Positions 5,955 through 13,330 are shown, counted from the stretch's first letter. The stretch is DNA of 13,983 nt from Arthrobacter sp. (GCA_030146405.1 JASLBS010000055.1:1-13983), one strand, 5' to 3'. The notes: generated by a model from the letters alone, not told the origin. Translations and numbers: made by a program.

Positions 5955-7760
5955 TCAGCGTCCTGCGGCATAGCCCTGTGCGCCCCGCGGGTTGGCGGCG
6001 GCCGAGAGCACGCCGGTCTCATGGTCCCTGGTCACGGAGGAGAGTCGTCCGAGCGCCCAGTCCCCGGCCCGCGTGATGGTGTGGCCCCGGCGTTCGAGGT
6101 CCGCGATGACGTCCTCACCCAGCCGATCCTCCACCACGGCGCCACCCGGTTCCCAGGTGCGGGGCCAGAAGGAGCCGGGGATGGAGGTGGTGTGCAGGGC
6201 CGGCGCGTCGATCGCCTGCTGGGGCGTGTAGCCTCCCACGATGGTGCGGAGGATGTAGAGCAGCTGCCACTGGTCCTGCTGGTCGCCACCGGGAGAGCCG
6301 AGCGCGACCACGGGGTGACCGTCCTTCAGGATCAGAGTGGGCGTCAGTGTGGTCCGCGGCCGCTTGCCGGCCTGCAGAGTGGACGGTGCGCCCTCCTCCA
6401 GCCAGGTCATCTGCAGCCGGGAACCGAGGCAGAAACCGAGTTCGGGGATGGTGGGTGAGGACTGCAGCCAGCCACCGCTCGGGGTGGCGGAGACCATGTT
6501 GCCCGCGGAGTCGACGACGTCGATGTGGCAGGTGTCCCCCCGCGTCTCGCCGCTGCGGGATACCGTCGGTTCCCCCACTCCTGCGAATCCGGCCCCGCCC
6601 ACGAGGGCGGGTGGCGTGTACTGCGTGCGCAGCGGCGGGATGAAGGGCTCGATGCCGGGCACCGTGCCCGGGCGGAACTCGAGCGATGCCTCGTCGGTGA
6701 TGAGCGCGCGGCGCTCGGCGGCGTACTCCGCGGAGAGCAGGTACTCCAGCGGTACCTCGGCGTCGCCGTAGTACGCCTCGCGGTCTGCGATGGCGAGCTT
6801 CTGTGCTTCGAGGATCGTATGCGCGCCGATCCCCGTGGACGGGTCGAGCCGCTCGTCGTCGAACCCGTCCAGGATGGCGAGGGTCTGCAGCAGTGCCGGC
6901 CCCTGGCCCCACGGCCCGGTCTTGGCGATCGTGTGGCCACGGAACTCGAACGTGGCAGCCTCCTCGTACCCCGCCTCGAAGCCCGCGAAGTCCTCCACCG
7001 TGAGCACACCCGCATGGTCGAGACCCGAGGAGTGCCGGTGCGGGGTACGGATGAACTCGGCGGACGCCTGCGCCACGAGACCCGTGCGCCACTCCAGCCG
7101 GGCAGCATCGATCCGCTCCGTCCGCGTGGCAGCCTCGGCGGCACCCACCAACGAGCCCAGCACGCGCGCGTAGGCCTCGTTGCGGATCAACTCTCCTTCG
7201 CGCGGTGGCCTGCCGTCCGGCATCCAGAGCGCCGCCGAGGTGGGCCAGTGCTCGGTGAAGAGGTCCGCCACCGCCTTGATGGTGGCGCCCACGCGCCCGA
7301 TGACCGGGTGGCCGTCCCGTGCGTAGCCGATCGCGAACGCCAGCACGTCCTCGAGTTCCCAGGTCCCGTGATCCCGCAGCAGCACCAACCAGGCGTCGAC
7401 GGCGGCTGGGACGGCAGCAGCGAGAGCGCCGGCACCCGGCACCAGCTCGAGACCCTCTGCCAGGTAGTGCTCGCGCGTGGCCGCGGCCGGTGCCGGTCCT
7501 TGACCCATGAGGACCACGGGGCGCCCTGGCTCCTCCGCAGTGACGAACACGCCGGTCATGTCGCCGCCGGGTCCGTTCAGGTGAGGCTCCACCACGTGCA
7601 GCACGAAAGCCCCGGCGACGGCGGCGTCGAACGCGTTGCCGCCGCGCTCCAGCACGGCCTGCGCGGAGGCCGTGGCCAACCAGTGCGTCGATGCACTCAT
7701 ACCGAAGGTGCCCTGCAGGGTGGGCCGCGTGGTGAAGGCGGGCGGTGGTGTGTACGTCAT
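5955..7760 (-). CDS. Gamma-glutamyltransferase-family Ntn hydrolase
   Basis: This 601-residue proenzyme is of the gamma-glutamyltransferase (GGT) family, which self-cleaves into large and small subunits. The processing site is GDTCHIDVVD, so cleavage before T410 would make Thr410 the nucleophile, equivalent to T391 in E. coli (TTH there, TCH here). GNAFDAAVAG (41-50), PHLNGPGGD (59-67), TPSGGWLQSS (426-435), KRPRTTLTPT (466-475) and GSPGGDQQDQ (488-497) are family hallmarks. The usual glutamyl-binding FRExAP stretch reads LMGQGPAPAAAT (84-95), without the Arg. The substrate may therefore be something other than glutathione, as in acylase or oxamate-amidohydrolase relatives. No signal peptide is visible, so it is probably cytoplasmic. 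The ATG at 7758-7760 follows AAAGGGA by 5 bases. The gntR gene follows in the same direction. Confidence 0.88.
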   Translation of the reverse strand: MTYTPPPAFTTRPTLQGTFGMSASTHWLATASAQAVLERGGNAFDAAVAGAFVLHVVEPHLNGPGGDMTGVFVTAEEPGRPVVLMGQGPAPAAATREHYLAEGLELVPGAGALAAAVPAAVDAWLVLLRDHGTWELEDVLAFAIGYARDGHPVIGRVGATIKAVADLFTEHWPTSAALWMPDGRPPREGELIRNEAYARVLGSLVGAAEAATRTERIDAARLEWRTGLVAQASAEFIRTPHRHSSGLDHAGVLTVEDFAGFEAGYEEAATFEFRGHTIAKTGPWGQGPALLQTLAILDGFDDERLDPSTGIGAHTILEAQKLAIADREAYYGDAEVPLEYLLSAEYAAERRALITDEASLEFRPGTVPGIEPFIPPLRTQYTPPALVGGAGFAGVGEPTVSRSGETRGDTCHIDVVDSAGNMVSATPSGGWLQSSPTIPELGFCLGSRLQMTWLEEGAPSTLQAGKRPRTTLTPTLILKDGHPVVALGSPGGDQQDQWQLLYILRTIVGGYTPQQAIDAPALHTTSIPGSFWPRTWEPGGAVVEDRLGEDVIADLERRGHTITRAGDWALGRLSSVTRDHETGVLSAAANPRGAQGYAAGR

Positions 7761-7884
7761 CGTTGTCCCTTTCGGCTGGTGTTCATGGGATCGGAGGCGT
7801 CGAGCAGCGCGTTCCCGAGAAAACTGGAGGCGCGGGCGGACCTGCGCGATCGCCGGACCCGGGAGGATGACCGCTGAGCAGTGG

Positions 7885-7896
7885 ATTGAATACAAT
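7885..7896. promoter_or_regulatory. Candidate GntR/FCD operator, site 1 (ATTGAATACAAT)
   Basis: ATTGAATACAAT differs at one position from the symmetric ATTGTATACAAT, a form typical of operators of FCD-type GntR regulators. It lies in the divergent ggt/DUF1275 gap and its TTGAAT overlaps the candidate -35 of the DUF1275 promoter. A GntR/FCD gene is encoded in the adjacent operon. Confidence 0.55.
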
Positions 7897-7916
7897 CACT
7901 GGTACGACGATATTCT
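7887..7916 (+). promoter_or_regulatory. Candidate promoter for the DUF1275-CPBP gene pair
   Basis: TTGAAT (7887-7892) and TATTCT (7911-7916) are spaced by 18 bp, each matching four of six consensus positions. They lie in a markedly AT-rich patch of an otherwise GC-rich gap. Transcription would begin near 7923, leaving a leader of about 36 bases with AGGGAGA before the GTG start. Confidence 0.42.
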
Positions 7917-7935
7917 TCGTATACATTCGTTTCAA
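7907..7935 (-). promoter_or_regulatory. Candidate promoter for the ggt-gntR operon
   Basis: Read on the minus strand, TTGAAA (7935-7930) and TATCGT (7912-7907) are separated by exactly 17 bp, with five and four consensus matches. Operator-like site 2 falls in the spacer. The leader to the ggt start would be about 140 bases, which is long, so other start points are possible. Confidence 0.45.
7916..7927. promoter_or_regulatory. Candidate GntR/FCD operator, site 2 (TTCGTATACATT)
   Basis: TTCGTATACATT matches nine of twelve positions of ATTGTATACAAT, with the GTATAC core perfect. Its centre is 31 bp from that of site 1, close to three helical turns, so two dimers could bind the same face of the DNA. 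It lies between the -35 and -10 of the candidate ggt promoter. Confidence 0.5.
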
Positions 7936-7958
7936 GATCTTCGGCAGGGAGAATCACC

Positions 7959-8681
7959 GTGAAGAAGCGTCGCGTCACGACGGACCGCCTGCATCTGGTG
8001 CTCATGCTCGTCCTGACCTTCTCCACCGGCATCATCGACGCCGTGGGTTACCTGGGACTCGACCGCGTGTTCACGGGCAACATGACCGGGAACGTGGTGC
8101 TGCTCGGCATGGCGTTCGCCGGGGGTGCCGATCTGCCGATCCTGCGGCCCGCCCTCGCACTGGTCTTCTTCATGCTGGGTGCGGCCCTGGCCGGGCGGGT
8201 ACTGCGCAAGGGTGGCGAGGGCTGGTCCGGCCGCACCACGAGCACCCTGCTCGCCGTGACCCTGGGGCTGGCTGCACTGACGGTCTACGTGGCGCTCGTC
8301 GACGTCCACGCCGAGGAGATCCTCGGCAGTATCACCACCTCCGTCCTGGCCCTGGTCATGGGTATCCAGGCGGCCACCGCCAAGCGGTTGAAGGTCGCGG
8401 AAATCACCACGGTGGTGGTCACCTCCACCATCACCGGGTTGGCCTCGGACTCCCGACTCGCCGGCGGCAAGAGCCCCTTCTGGGCACGACGCTTCTTCGC
8501 CATCGCCCTCATCATGCTCGGCGCCCTGGTGGGCGCCCTCGCCCTCCTCGCGTCGCTCTGGCTCGGTATCGCGATCTCCGCACTGCTGTCCGGGCTCGTG
8601 ACCCTGCTGGGGCACCTGCGCTACCGGCAGGACAGGAAGCAGCCCGTCGCAGCGACGGCGGAGGAAACCGCACTACGGTAG
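7959..8681 (+). CDS. DUF1275 (YoaK-like) integral membrane protein
   Basis: A 240-residue membrane protein with about six hydrophobic segments and a basic N-terminus (MKKRR). It carries the DUF1275 signature: TFSTGIIDAVGYLGL (20-34), then VFTGNMTGNVVLLG (37-50), then GIQAATAKRL (135-144) and the TSTITGL segment (155-161). The family is widespread and its function has not been established; a transport role has been suggested from topology only. The GTG at 7959 is chosen because AGGGAGA precedes it by about 6 bases and the signature begins within 20 residues. It is divergent from ggt and its stop is 4 bp from the CPBP gene start, so the two are surely co-transcribed. The shared control region suggests regulation by the nearby GntR protein. 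Confidence 0.85.
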   Translation: MKKRRVTTDRLHLVLMLVLTFSTGIIDAVGYLGLDRVFTGNMTGNVVLLGMAFAGGADLPILRPALALVFFMLGAALAGRVLRKGGEGWSGRTTSTLLAVTLGLAALTVYVALVDVHAEEILGSITTSVLALVMGIQAATAKRLKVAEITTVVVTSTITGLASDSRLAGGKSPFWARRFFAIALIMLGALVGALALLASLWLGIAISALLSGLVTLLGHLRYRQDRKQPVAATAEETALR

Positions 8682-8685
8682 AACC

Positions 8686-10215
8686 ATGGACACGGCTGAC
8701 CAGCACTTCGAATTCCACCGCCTAGCCCGCTCCGCACCGGGATACCGCTGGTGGAAACCGTTGCTCACAGCCCTGCTCGGCGTCGTGTTCTACCTGGTGA
8801 TCCTGGCCGTGGTCATGATCGCGGGCGTGGTCCTCGCGGCCCTGTCCCCCACGGGCATCGAGCCCTACACGGACGCCCTCACCGCCCTGGACCTCAGCAA
8901 CCCCGTGGTGTTCGCCTTCGCCATGGTCTCGCTGATCCTCATGATCCCCGCCCTGGCACTCGCCACGCTGATCATGGGCCCCCGGCCCATCGGCCTGCTC
9001 TCCTCCGTGGCAGGCCGCATCCGCTGGCGCTGGTTACTGATCTGCTCCGGAGTCGCAGCAGCCGTCTTCCTGGCGAGTATCGGCATCTCCCTGGCCATCG
9101 ACGCGATCCTCCCCGGAAGTGCGATGGCCCTACCGGACCAGCAGGACGCGTCCACGCTGGTCCTGCTGGTAGCGCTGTCCCTCCTCGCCGTCCCGTTCCA
9201 GGCCGCCGCCGAGGAATACGTGTTCCGCGGGTTCCTCATGCAGACCCTCGGCGGGTGGTTCCGGCACCCCGCCTTCGCGATCCTGCTGCCGGTGCCCTTC
9301 TTCGTCGTCGCCCATACCTATGGCCTGCTGGGGCAGATCGACATAGCGGTCTTCGCTCTCTTCGCGGGCTGGATCACCTGGCGCACCGGCGGACTGGAAG
9401 CGGCGATCGCCGTACACGCCGTCAACAACGTGACCATCTTCCTGCTCGGCGCCGTGGGCCTCGCGGATGTCAATGCCACCGATAGCACCGTGACCGGTGT
9501 GATCGTCTCCGTGATGACCATGGCCGTGACCGCTGTGGTGATCGTGCGTCTCGCCGACCGTCGTGGCATTCGCCGCACCCGCGCCGTGACCCCGCAGCCT
9601 CCCGTGCAGTACGGGCTGCCACCCGCCCACGCCTTCCCACCGGGTGCCGGCCACCTCCCCGCGCCGCACCCCCACCAGGGACAGACGAACCCCTGGGCCC
9701 AGGGTGCACAGCAGGCCCGGCCCGGCGCCTACGACCCTCAGCAGTACGATGTCTCCCACTACCCGCAGGCTCACGGGGCAACGGGCACACAGCGCCACGC
9801 CGTCCCACCGCCCCTGCCTGTCCCACCGCCTCCGGCACCGACGCTCGCACCGTTGCAGGAGGAACCATCCGCGCGACGTGCAGCCGGCGAGGGGCACCCC
9901 GTTCCGGCACCCGTGCAGCGTCCTCTTCCACCGCAGGAAGCCGCGGCACAGGTGGTTCGGCCACCTGACCCGGTTCCTCATCCCTCGACGGAACGTCGTC
10001 GGGCGCCACAGGATGAACCGGTTGACGGTCCCGGCACGCCTGCGGAATCGCACCCGGGCGGGAGCGTTCATCCCTCCGGACCCGCGTTCCCCCCGGGCAC
10101 TCCGTACCCTGCCGGAGTGCCTCATCCTCCGGGGCCGGGTCACCCGGGACACTTCCCGCAGCAGGCCGGGAACGACGCTGCACCGACGGGCGACAGCGGT
10201 GCGCACCGGGGGTAG
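8686..10215 (+). CDS. CPBP-family intramembrane metalloprotease with long Pro-rich C-terminal tail
   Basis: This 509-residue protein has two parts. Residues 1-300 are polytopic, with about eight hydrophobic segments, and contain the CPBP (CAAX/Abi, Rce1-like) motifs: EEYVFRG (E176, E177, R181), FFVVAH (H210) and HAVNN (H244, N248). These are all the residues expected of a glutamate-type intramembrane protease. Residues 300-509 are hydrophilic and rich in Pro, Gly, His, Ala and Gln (for example PPPLPVPPPPAP), surely disordered and probably cytoplasmic. Typical CPBP proteins end soon after the last helix, so this tail is unusual. The ATG at 8686 has no ribosome binding site at normal distance. 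A GGAGGAAA lies about 20 bases upstream inside the DUF1275 gene, so translational coupling is likely. The substrate is unknown; roles in prenyl-protein cleavage, bacteriocin self-immunity or stress signalling are known for relatives. Confidence 0.85.
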   Translation: MDTADQHFEFHRLARSAPGYRWWKPLLTALLGVVFYLVILAVVMIAGVVLAALSPTGIEPYTDALTALDLSNPVVFAFAMVSLILMIPALALATLIMGPRPIGLLSSVAGRIRWRWLLICSGVAAAVFLASIGISLAIDAILPGSAMALPDQQDASTLVLLVALSLLAVPFQAAAEEYVFRGFLMQTLGGWFRHPAFAILLPVPFFVVAHTYGLLGQIDIAVFALFAGWITWRTGGLEAAIAVHAVNNVTIFLLGAVGLADVNATDSTVTGVIVSVMTMAVTAVVIVRLADRRGIRRTRAVTPQPPVQYGLPPAHAFPPGAGHLPAPHPHQGQTNPWAQGAQQARPGAYDPQQYDVSHYPQAHGATGTQRHAVPPPLPVPPPPAPTLAPLQEEPSARRAAGEGHPVPAPVQRPLPPQEAAAQVVRPPDPVPHPSTERRRAPQDEPVDGPGTPAESHPGGSVHPSGPAFPPGTPYPAGVPHPPGPGHPGHFPQQAGNDAAPTGDSGAHRG

Positions 10216-10233
10216 TGGAACCGCAGCACGACG

Positions 10234-10905
10234 TCATCCCTCCACGCGGAGCCCCATGCTCTCGGCGAGGAACGGTGCCAGCAGCTGCAGCTGGTAGTCG
10301 TCCACCGTGGCGCCGCGGAGCCCGTCCGGTCCGTTGATCCCACGGAAGGTGCTGGTCCGCAGGTCCGTGTCCCGGAGGCGGGCACCGTCCAGCGTGAGGG
10401 TGCCGATGGTGCAGTCCTGCAGCGCAAGCCTCGTGGCGCGTACCCCGGTCAGGTCCAGCTCCCCGATGATGCATCCGGTCAGCAGGACATCCGTCAGCTG
10501 GGCGCTGCGCAGGTTCACGTAGTCGAGCTTGCCGCCGTCGAAGTGGACGCTGTCCAGCCGGCTGTCGTACAACTCCGCCGAACCCCATCGAGTACCGCTG
10601 AGCGAGGTCTCCCGCCAGCTGGTGCGCGCCGCACGGAACACCGGGGCGAAGAGATCGGTGAACACACACTCCATGAAGCGCGCTCCCCTCAGCTCGGTGT
10701 CGTTCAGGGACACACCGGTCAGCACACACTCCTGAAGCGTGATTCCCGCAAGGTCCAGGGCGTCGAGGGACTCGCGCTCGTACAGCTCGCCCTCACGGTG
10801 GTCGCCGTCGAGCAGCCCGGGGGCCTGCACCCGCGTCACGTCGCGCGGTGCTCGAAGCGCTAGCTTCGGAGCCATCGTGGCGCTCCGCGCCGGATTCCTG
10901 GGCAT
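10234..10905 (-). CDS. Pentapeptide-repeat protein
   Basis: This 223-residue soluble protein consists, from about residue 48 to 190, of five-residue units with Leu, Phe or Ile at the centre and small or polar residues before it: LDLAG, ITLQE, VSLND, TELRG, ARFME, AELYD, VNLRS, ELDLTG, LTLDG, ARLRD, TDLRT and others. Such runs fold as a right-handed quadrilateral beta-helix. Relatives such as MfpA and Qnr mimic DNA and protect gyrase from quinolones, but most pentapeptide proteins have no known role and I see nothing here that makes it a Qnr. The repeat register is interrupted near 86-106 (FAPVFRAARTSW), which may bulge as a loop. The ATG at 10903-10905 follows GGAAGGGA by about 4 bases; an ATG ten codons in is an alternative. 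It converges on the CPBP gene with 18 bp between stops. Confidence 0.85.
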   Translation of the reverse strand: MPRNPARSATMAPKLALRAPRDVTRVQAPGLLDGDHREGELYERESLDALDLAGITLQECVLTGVSLNDTELRGARFMECVFTDLFAPVFRAARTSWRETSLSGTRWGSAELYDSRLDSVHFDGGKLDYVNLRSAQLTDVLLTGCIIGELDLTGVRATRLALQDCTIGTLTLDGARLRDTDLRTSTFRGINGPDGLRGATVDDYQLQLLAPFLAESMGLRVEG

Positions 10906-10980
10906 GGTTCCCTTCCGTCCCGCGGGCGTACGCGCGCCCGCTCGTTCCACCCATCCAACCACCGGATCCGCGCAGGTCCA

Positions 10981-11009
10981 TTCACCTGGCCCACCGAATC
11001 CCCTACAGT
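10981..11009 (+). promoter_or_regulatory. Candidate promoter for the APC permease gene
   Basis: TTCACC (10981-10986) and TACAGT (11004-11009) are separated by 17 bp, each matching four of six consensus positions. The predicted start near 11016 would give a leader of about 72 bases containing the perfect hairpin at 11027-11051. Confidence 0.42.
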
Positions 11010-11026
11010 TGGTCACTCCGTACCCC

Positions 11027-11051
11027 GGAGGTGCGCCGGCACCGCACCTCC
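11027..11051 (+). promoter_or_regulatory. Leader hairpin upstream of the APC permease gene
   Basis: GGAGGTGCG (11027-11035) and CGCACCTCC (11043-11051) form a perfect 9-bp stem with a 7-base loop (CCGGCAC), ending 36 bases before the start codon. The left arm contains GGAGGTG, an ideal ribosome-binding sequence without a start codon near it. The hairpin could be an attenuator or other mRNA leader structure, or an operator. It resembles no riboswitch class I can recognise. Confidence 0.45.
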
Positions 11052-11087
11052 ACCAGCCGCCCGCCATCGATCCCACCGGAGCCGACC

Positions 11088-12560
11088 ATGACACAGCACT
11101 CTTCGACGTCGGACACGGGGAACGGCACGACGTCGCTCCTGAAGGTCCTCGGCAACTGGGACGCCCTGGCGCTCGGGTTCGGCGCCATGATCGGCTTCGG
11201 CTGGGTAGTGCTGACGGGGGGCTGGATCGCCTCGGCCGGAACGGGAGGCGCAGTACTGGCCATGGTGACCGGCGGGGTGATCATGGGCGTGGTGGGTCTC
11301 ACCTACGCGGAGTTGACGGCGGCGATGCCGAAGGCCGGGGGTGAGCACAACTTCCTCCTGCGAGGAATGGGGCCGCGGTGGTCCTTCGTGGGCTCCTGGG
11401 CGATCAGCGGCGGCTACGTGACGATCGTGGCCTTCGAGGCCGTCGCGCTGCCCCGGACCGCCGAGTACATCTTCCCGGGATTGAGCCAGATACCGCTGTG
11501 GACCGTGGCCGGTGACGAGGTACACCTCACCTGGGCGCTGGTGGGCGCCGTGGCAGCGGTGGTCATCACCCTGATCAACATCCGCGGCGTGAAGATCGCC
11601 GGAGTCGCGCAGACCTTCGTGGTGGTCTTCCTCCTCGTGATCGGCCTGATCCTGATCGTGGGCAGCTTCACGGGTGGTTCCACCTCCACCATGGAGCCGT
11701 TCTTCACAGGCGGCATGGGCGGGTTCTTCGCCGTGCTGGTGGTGGTGCCGTTCCTGTTCGTGGGCTTCGACGTGATCCCCCAGTCCGCGGAGGAGATCAA
11801 CATCCCCGCACGCCAGATCGGCCGCCTGGTGGTGGTGGCCGTGGTCCTCGCCACCATCTGGTACGTCCTCACCATCCTCACGACGTCGTCCGCGATGCCG
11901 TCGGCTGAGCTCGCCTCGGCGGACATCGCGACGGCGGACGCCATGGGCGCCATGTTCGGTTCGGACATCATGGCGAACGTCCTGATCGCCGGCGGGATCG
12001 CCGGGATCCTCACCTCGTGGAACTCGCTGCTGCTCGGTGCGTCCCGCCTGATGTACTCGATGGCCCGCTCGGGCATGCTCCCGCGCTGGTTCGGCGTCCT
12101 GCATCCGCGGTACCGTACGCCTGTCAACGCGCTCGTCTTCATCGGCGCCCTCTCCTTCGCCGCCCCCTTCTTCGGCACCCAGATGCTCGGCTGGCTGGTG
12201 GACTCGGGGGCGCCGAGCATCGTCCTCGCCTACATCCTGGTATCGCTCGTCTTCGTGATCCTCCGCCGCCGCGAACCGGCCATGGAACGTCCGCTGCGGA
12301 TCGGCGGCGCCGGGAACGGTGGCACCGTGATCGGAGTGGTGGCCGCTGCTCTCTGCGTGGCCCTGCTCAGCCTGTACCTGCCCGGTATGCCCGCGGCCCT
12401 CACACCGCCGCCGTGGATCCTCTTCGGCCTGTGGTGGGTGCTCGGTGCGGTGTTCCTGCTGCGCATCCCGCGGAACATCCCGCCGGGGAAGGACGCCGAG
12501 GAGCGGCTCCTCGCCCGCCTCGAGAACCGCCGCACCGCCCGGAAGACCACGGACGGATGA
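11088..12560 (+). CDS. APC-superfamily amino acid permease
   Basis: A 490-residue transporter with about 12 membrane segments. The first helix carries GFGAMIGFGWVV (30-41), the unwound substrate-binding helix of the amino acid-polyamine-organocation family. It is followed by YAELTAAMPKAGGEHNFLLR (73-92), another APC signature at the end of helix 2 and loop 2-3. IPQSAEEINIPARQIGR (230-246) is also typical of the loop before helix 7. It probably imports an amino acid or amine by proton symport or exchange. The substrate cannot be read from sequence, but the downstream glutaminase suggests glutamine or glutamate, as for the E. coli YbaT/YbaS pair. The ATG at 11088 follows CCGGAG by 7 bases. The frame is open further upstream, but that part is non-membrane and unlike the family. 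The 234-aa membrane protein follows after 52 bp, probably in the same transcript. Confidence 0.87.
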   Translation: MTQHSSTSDTGNGTTSLLKVLGNWDALALGFGAMIGFGWVVLTGGWIASAGTGGAVLAMVTGGVIMGVVGLTYAELTAAMPKAGGEHNFLLRGMGPRWSFVGSWAISGGYVTIVAFEAVALPRTAEYIFPGLSQIPLWTVAGDEVHLTWALVGAVAAVVITLINIRGVKIAGVAQTFVVVFLLVIGLILIVGSFTGGSTSTMEPFFTGGMGGFFAVLVVVPFLFVGFDVIPQSAEEINIPARQIGRLVVVAVVLATIWYVLTILTTSSAMPSAELASADIATADAMGAMFGSDIMANVLIAGGIAGILTSWNSLLLGASRLMYSMARSGMLPRWFGVLHPRYRTPVNALVFIGALSFAAPFFGTQMLGWLVDSGAPSIVLAYILVSLVFVILRRREPAMERPLRIGGAGNGGTVIGVVAAALCVALLSLYLPGMPAALTPPPWILFGLWWVLGAVFLLRIPRNIPPGKDAEERLLARLENRRTARKTTDG

Positions 12561-12612
12561 CGCCGATCCCGCAGGGAGCGGACCGCGCCACCGGCCTACG
12601 GAGAGAAGCCCG

Positions 12613-13317
12613 ATGAGCAACGACCAGGACCCCGATTCCCTCGACCCGCGCTACGACGGCATCTACCAGCGCGGCGGGAGCACCGGAACCGACCTGCAGG
12701 ACGGCTCCGGGGCGTGGACCTCGGAACCGGAGCCGTCCGGGGCCGCCCGCCCGCAATCCGCCGGGCCCTCCGCGTCGTCGCAGACATCGTCGTCCGCGTC
12801 GTCGTCACCCCGACCGTCGTCCTCCTTCGCTTCGGAGCAGGCTGCCTCCCCTTCGGACCAGGCCGTGTCACGGTCAGCGGAGCCACAGGCTGCCGGACCC
12901 GCATCGCCGTACGAGGAACCGCTGTCCGCGCAGCCGTCGGCGCGTTCGTCCTACTCGCCCCAGGAGCCGGGCACCCGGTCGCAGCCGGGGTCGGCATCCT
13001 CCCGCACCGAGGAGCAGCAGATCATCCGCGAGGTGGGGCCATCGGCACCCGAGGATCTCACCGGGAGCGCACACCGGAACCCCTATGATCTCTGGATCTG
13101 GGGCACGGCTGCGGTTCTTGTGGCCCTGGGCATCTTCTTCCTGGTGGCGCCCGTCCTCTACGCGGAGACCACGCCGGTCCTGCAGTCCGGCGCCTACTAC
13201 AGCCCCTGGTTCAACTACACGATGTCGGCCGCGTCACCGCTCATCTTCGTCGGCGTGGCCACCGCCGTCGCTCAGCTGTTCGTCCTCTCCAGCCGCCATG
13301 CCCGGCGCCGACGCTGA
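12613..13317 (+). CDS. Two-helix membrane protein with disordered Ser/Pro-rich N-terminus
   Basis: This 234-residue protein starts with about 155 hydrophilic residues rich in Ser, Pro, Ala, Gln and Glu (for example SASSQTSSSASSSPRPSSS). It then has two hydrophobic helices at about 162-183 and 205-226, separated by a loop with several Tyr and Trp residues (GAYYSPWFNYT), and ends in RHARRRR. The positive C-terminus and the two-helix hairpin put both ends in the cytoplasm. The opening DPRYDGIYQRGG may be a conserved patch. The ATG at 12613 is supported by GGAGAGAAG about 7 bases upstream. I do not recognise the family; such proteins are common as unnamed membrane proteins in Arthrobacter relatives. 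It lies between an APC permease and a glutaminase on the same strand. The N-terminal run of TCG codons is repeat-like at DNA level. Confidence 0.7.
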   Translation: MSNDQDPDSLDPRYDGIYQRGGSTGTDLQDGSGAWTSEPEPSGAARPQSAGPSASSQTSSSASSSPRPSSSFASEQAASPSDQAVSRSAEPQAAGPASPYEEPLSAQPSARSSYSPQEPGTRSQPGSASSRTEEQQIIREVGPSAPEDLTGSAHRNPYDLWIWGTAAVLVALGIFFLVAPVLYAETTPVLQSGAYYSPWFNYTMSAASPLIFVGVATAVAQLFVLSSRHARRRR

Positions 13318-13330
13318 CGCTGACGCCGGG
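13301..13330 (+). terminator. Possible weak terminator hairpin at the end of the 234-aa gene
   Basis: CCCGGCG (13301-13307) and CGCCGGG (13324-13330) can pair with a 16-base loop, spanning the stop codon at 13315-13317. The loop is made of a GACGCT-type repeat. The stem is short and there is no T-run, so termination here is uncertain. Confidence 0.3.

Noticed and set aside
8686..9550. CPBP protease as a phage-defence (Abi) gene in an undescribed defence cluster
   Set aside because: The CPBP/Abi name alone does not imply defence, and the neighbours (DUF1275, pentapeptide protein, permease) include no nuclease, sensor or toxin.
10197..10208. CGGTGCGCACCG palindrome at the end of the CPBP gene as a terminator
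   Set aside because: It is a continuous palindrome with no room for a loop, inside coding sequence, and has no T-run.
11013..12620. A 535-codon minus-strand frame across the APC permease gene
   Set aside because: The product is a His/Glu/Gly/Arg-rich shadow of a transporter with clear APC signatures on the plus strand.
12773..12827. TCG-rich repeat as a microsatellite or CRISPR-like array
   Set aside because: It is explained by a run of serine codons in a disordered region; units are not of fixed length and there are no spacers.
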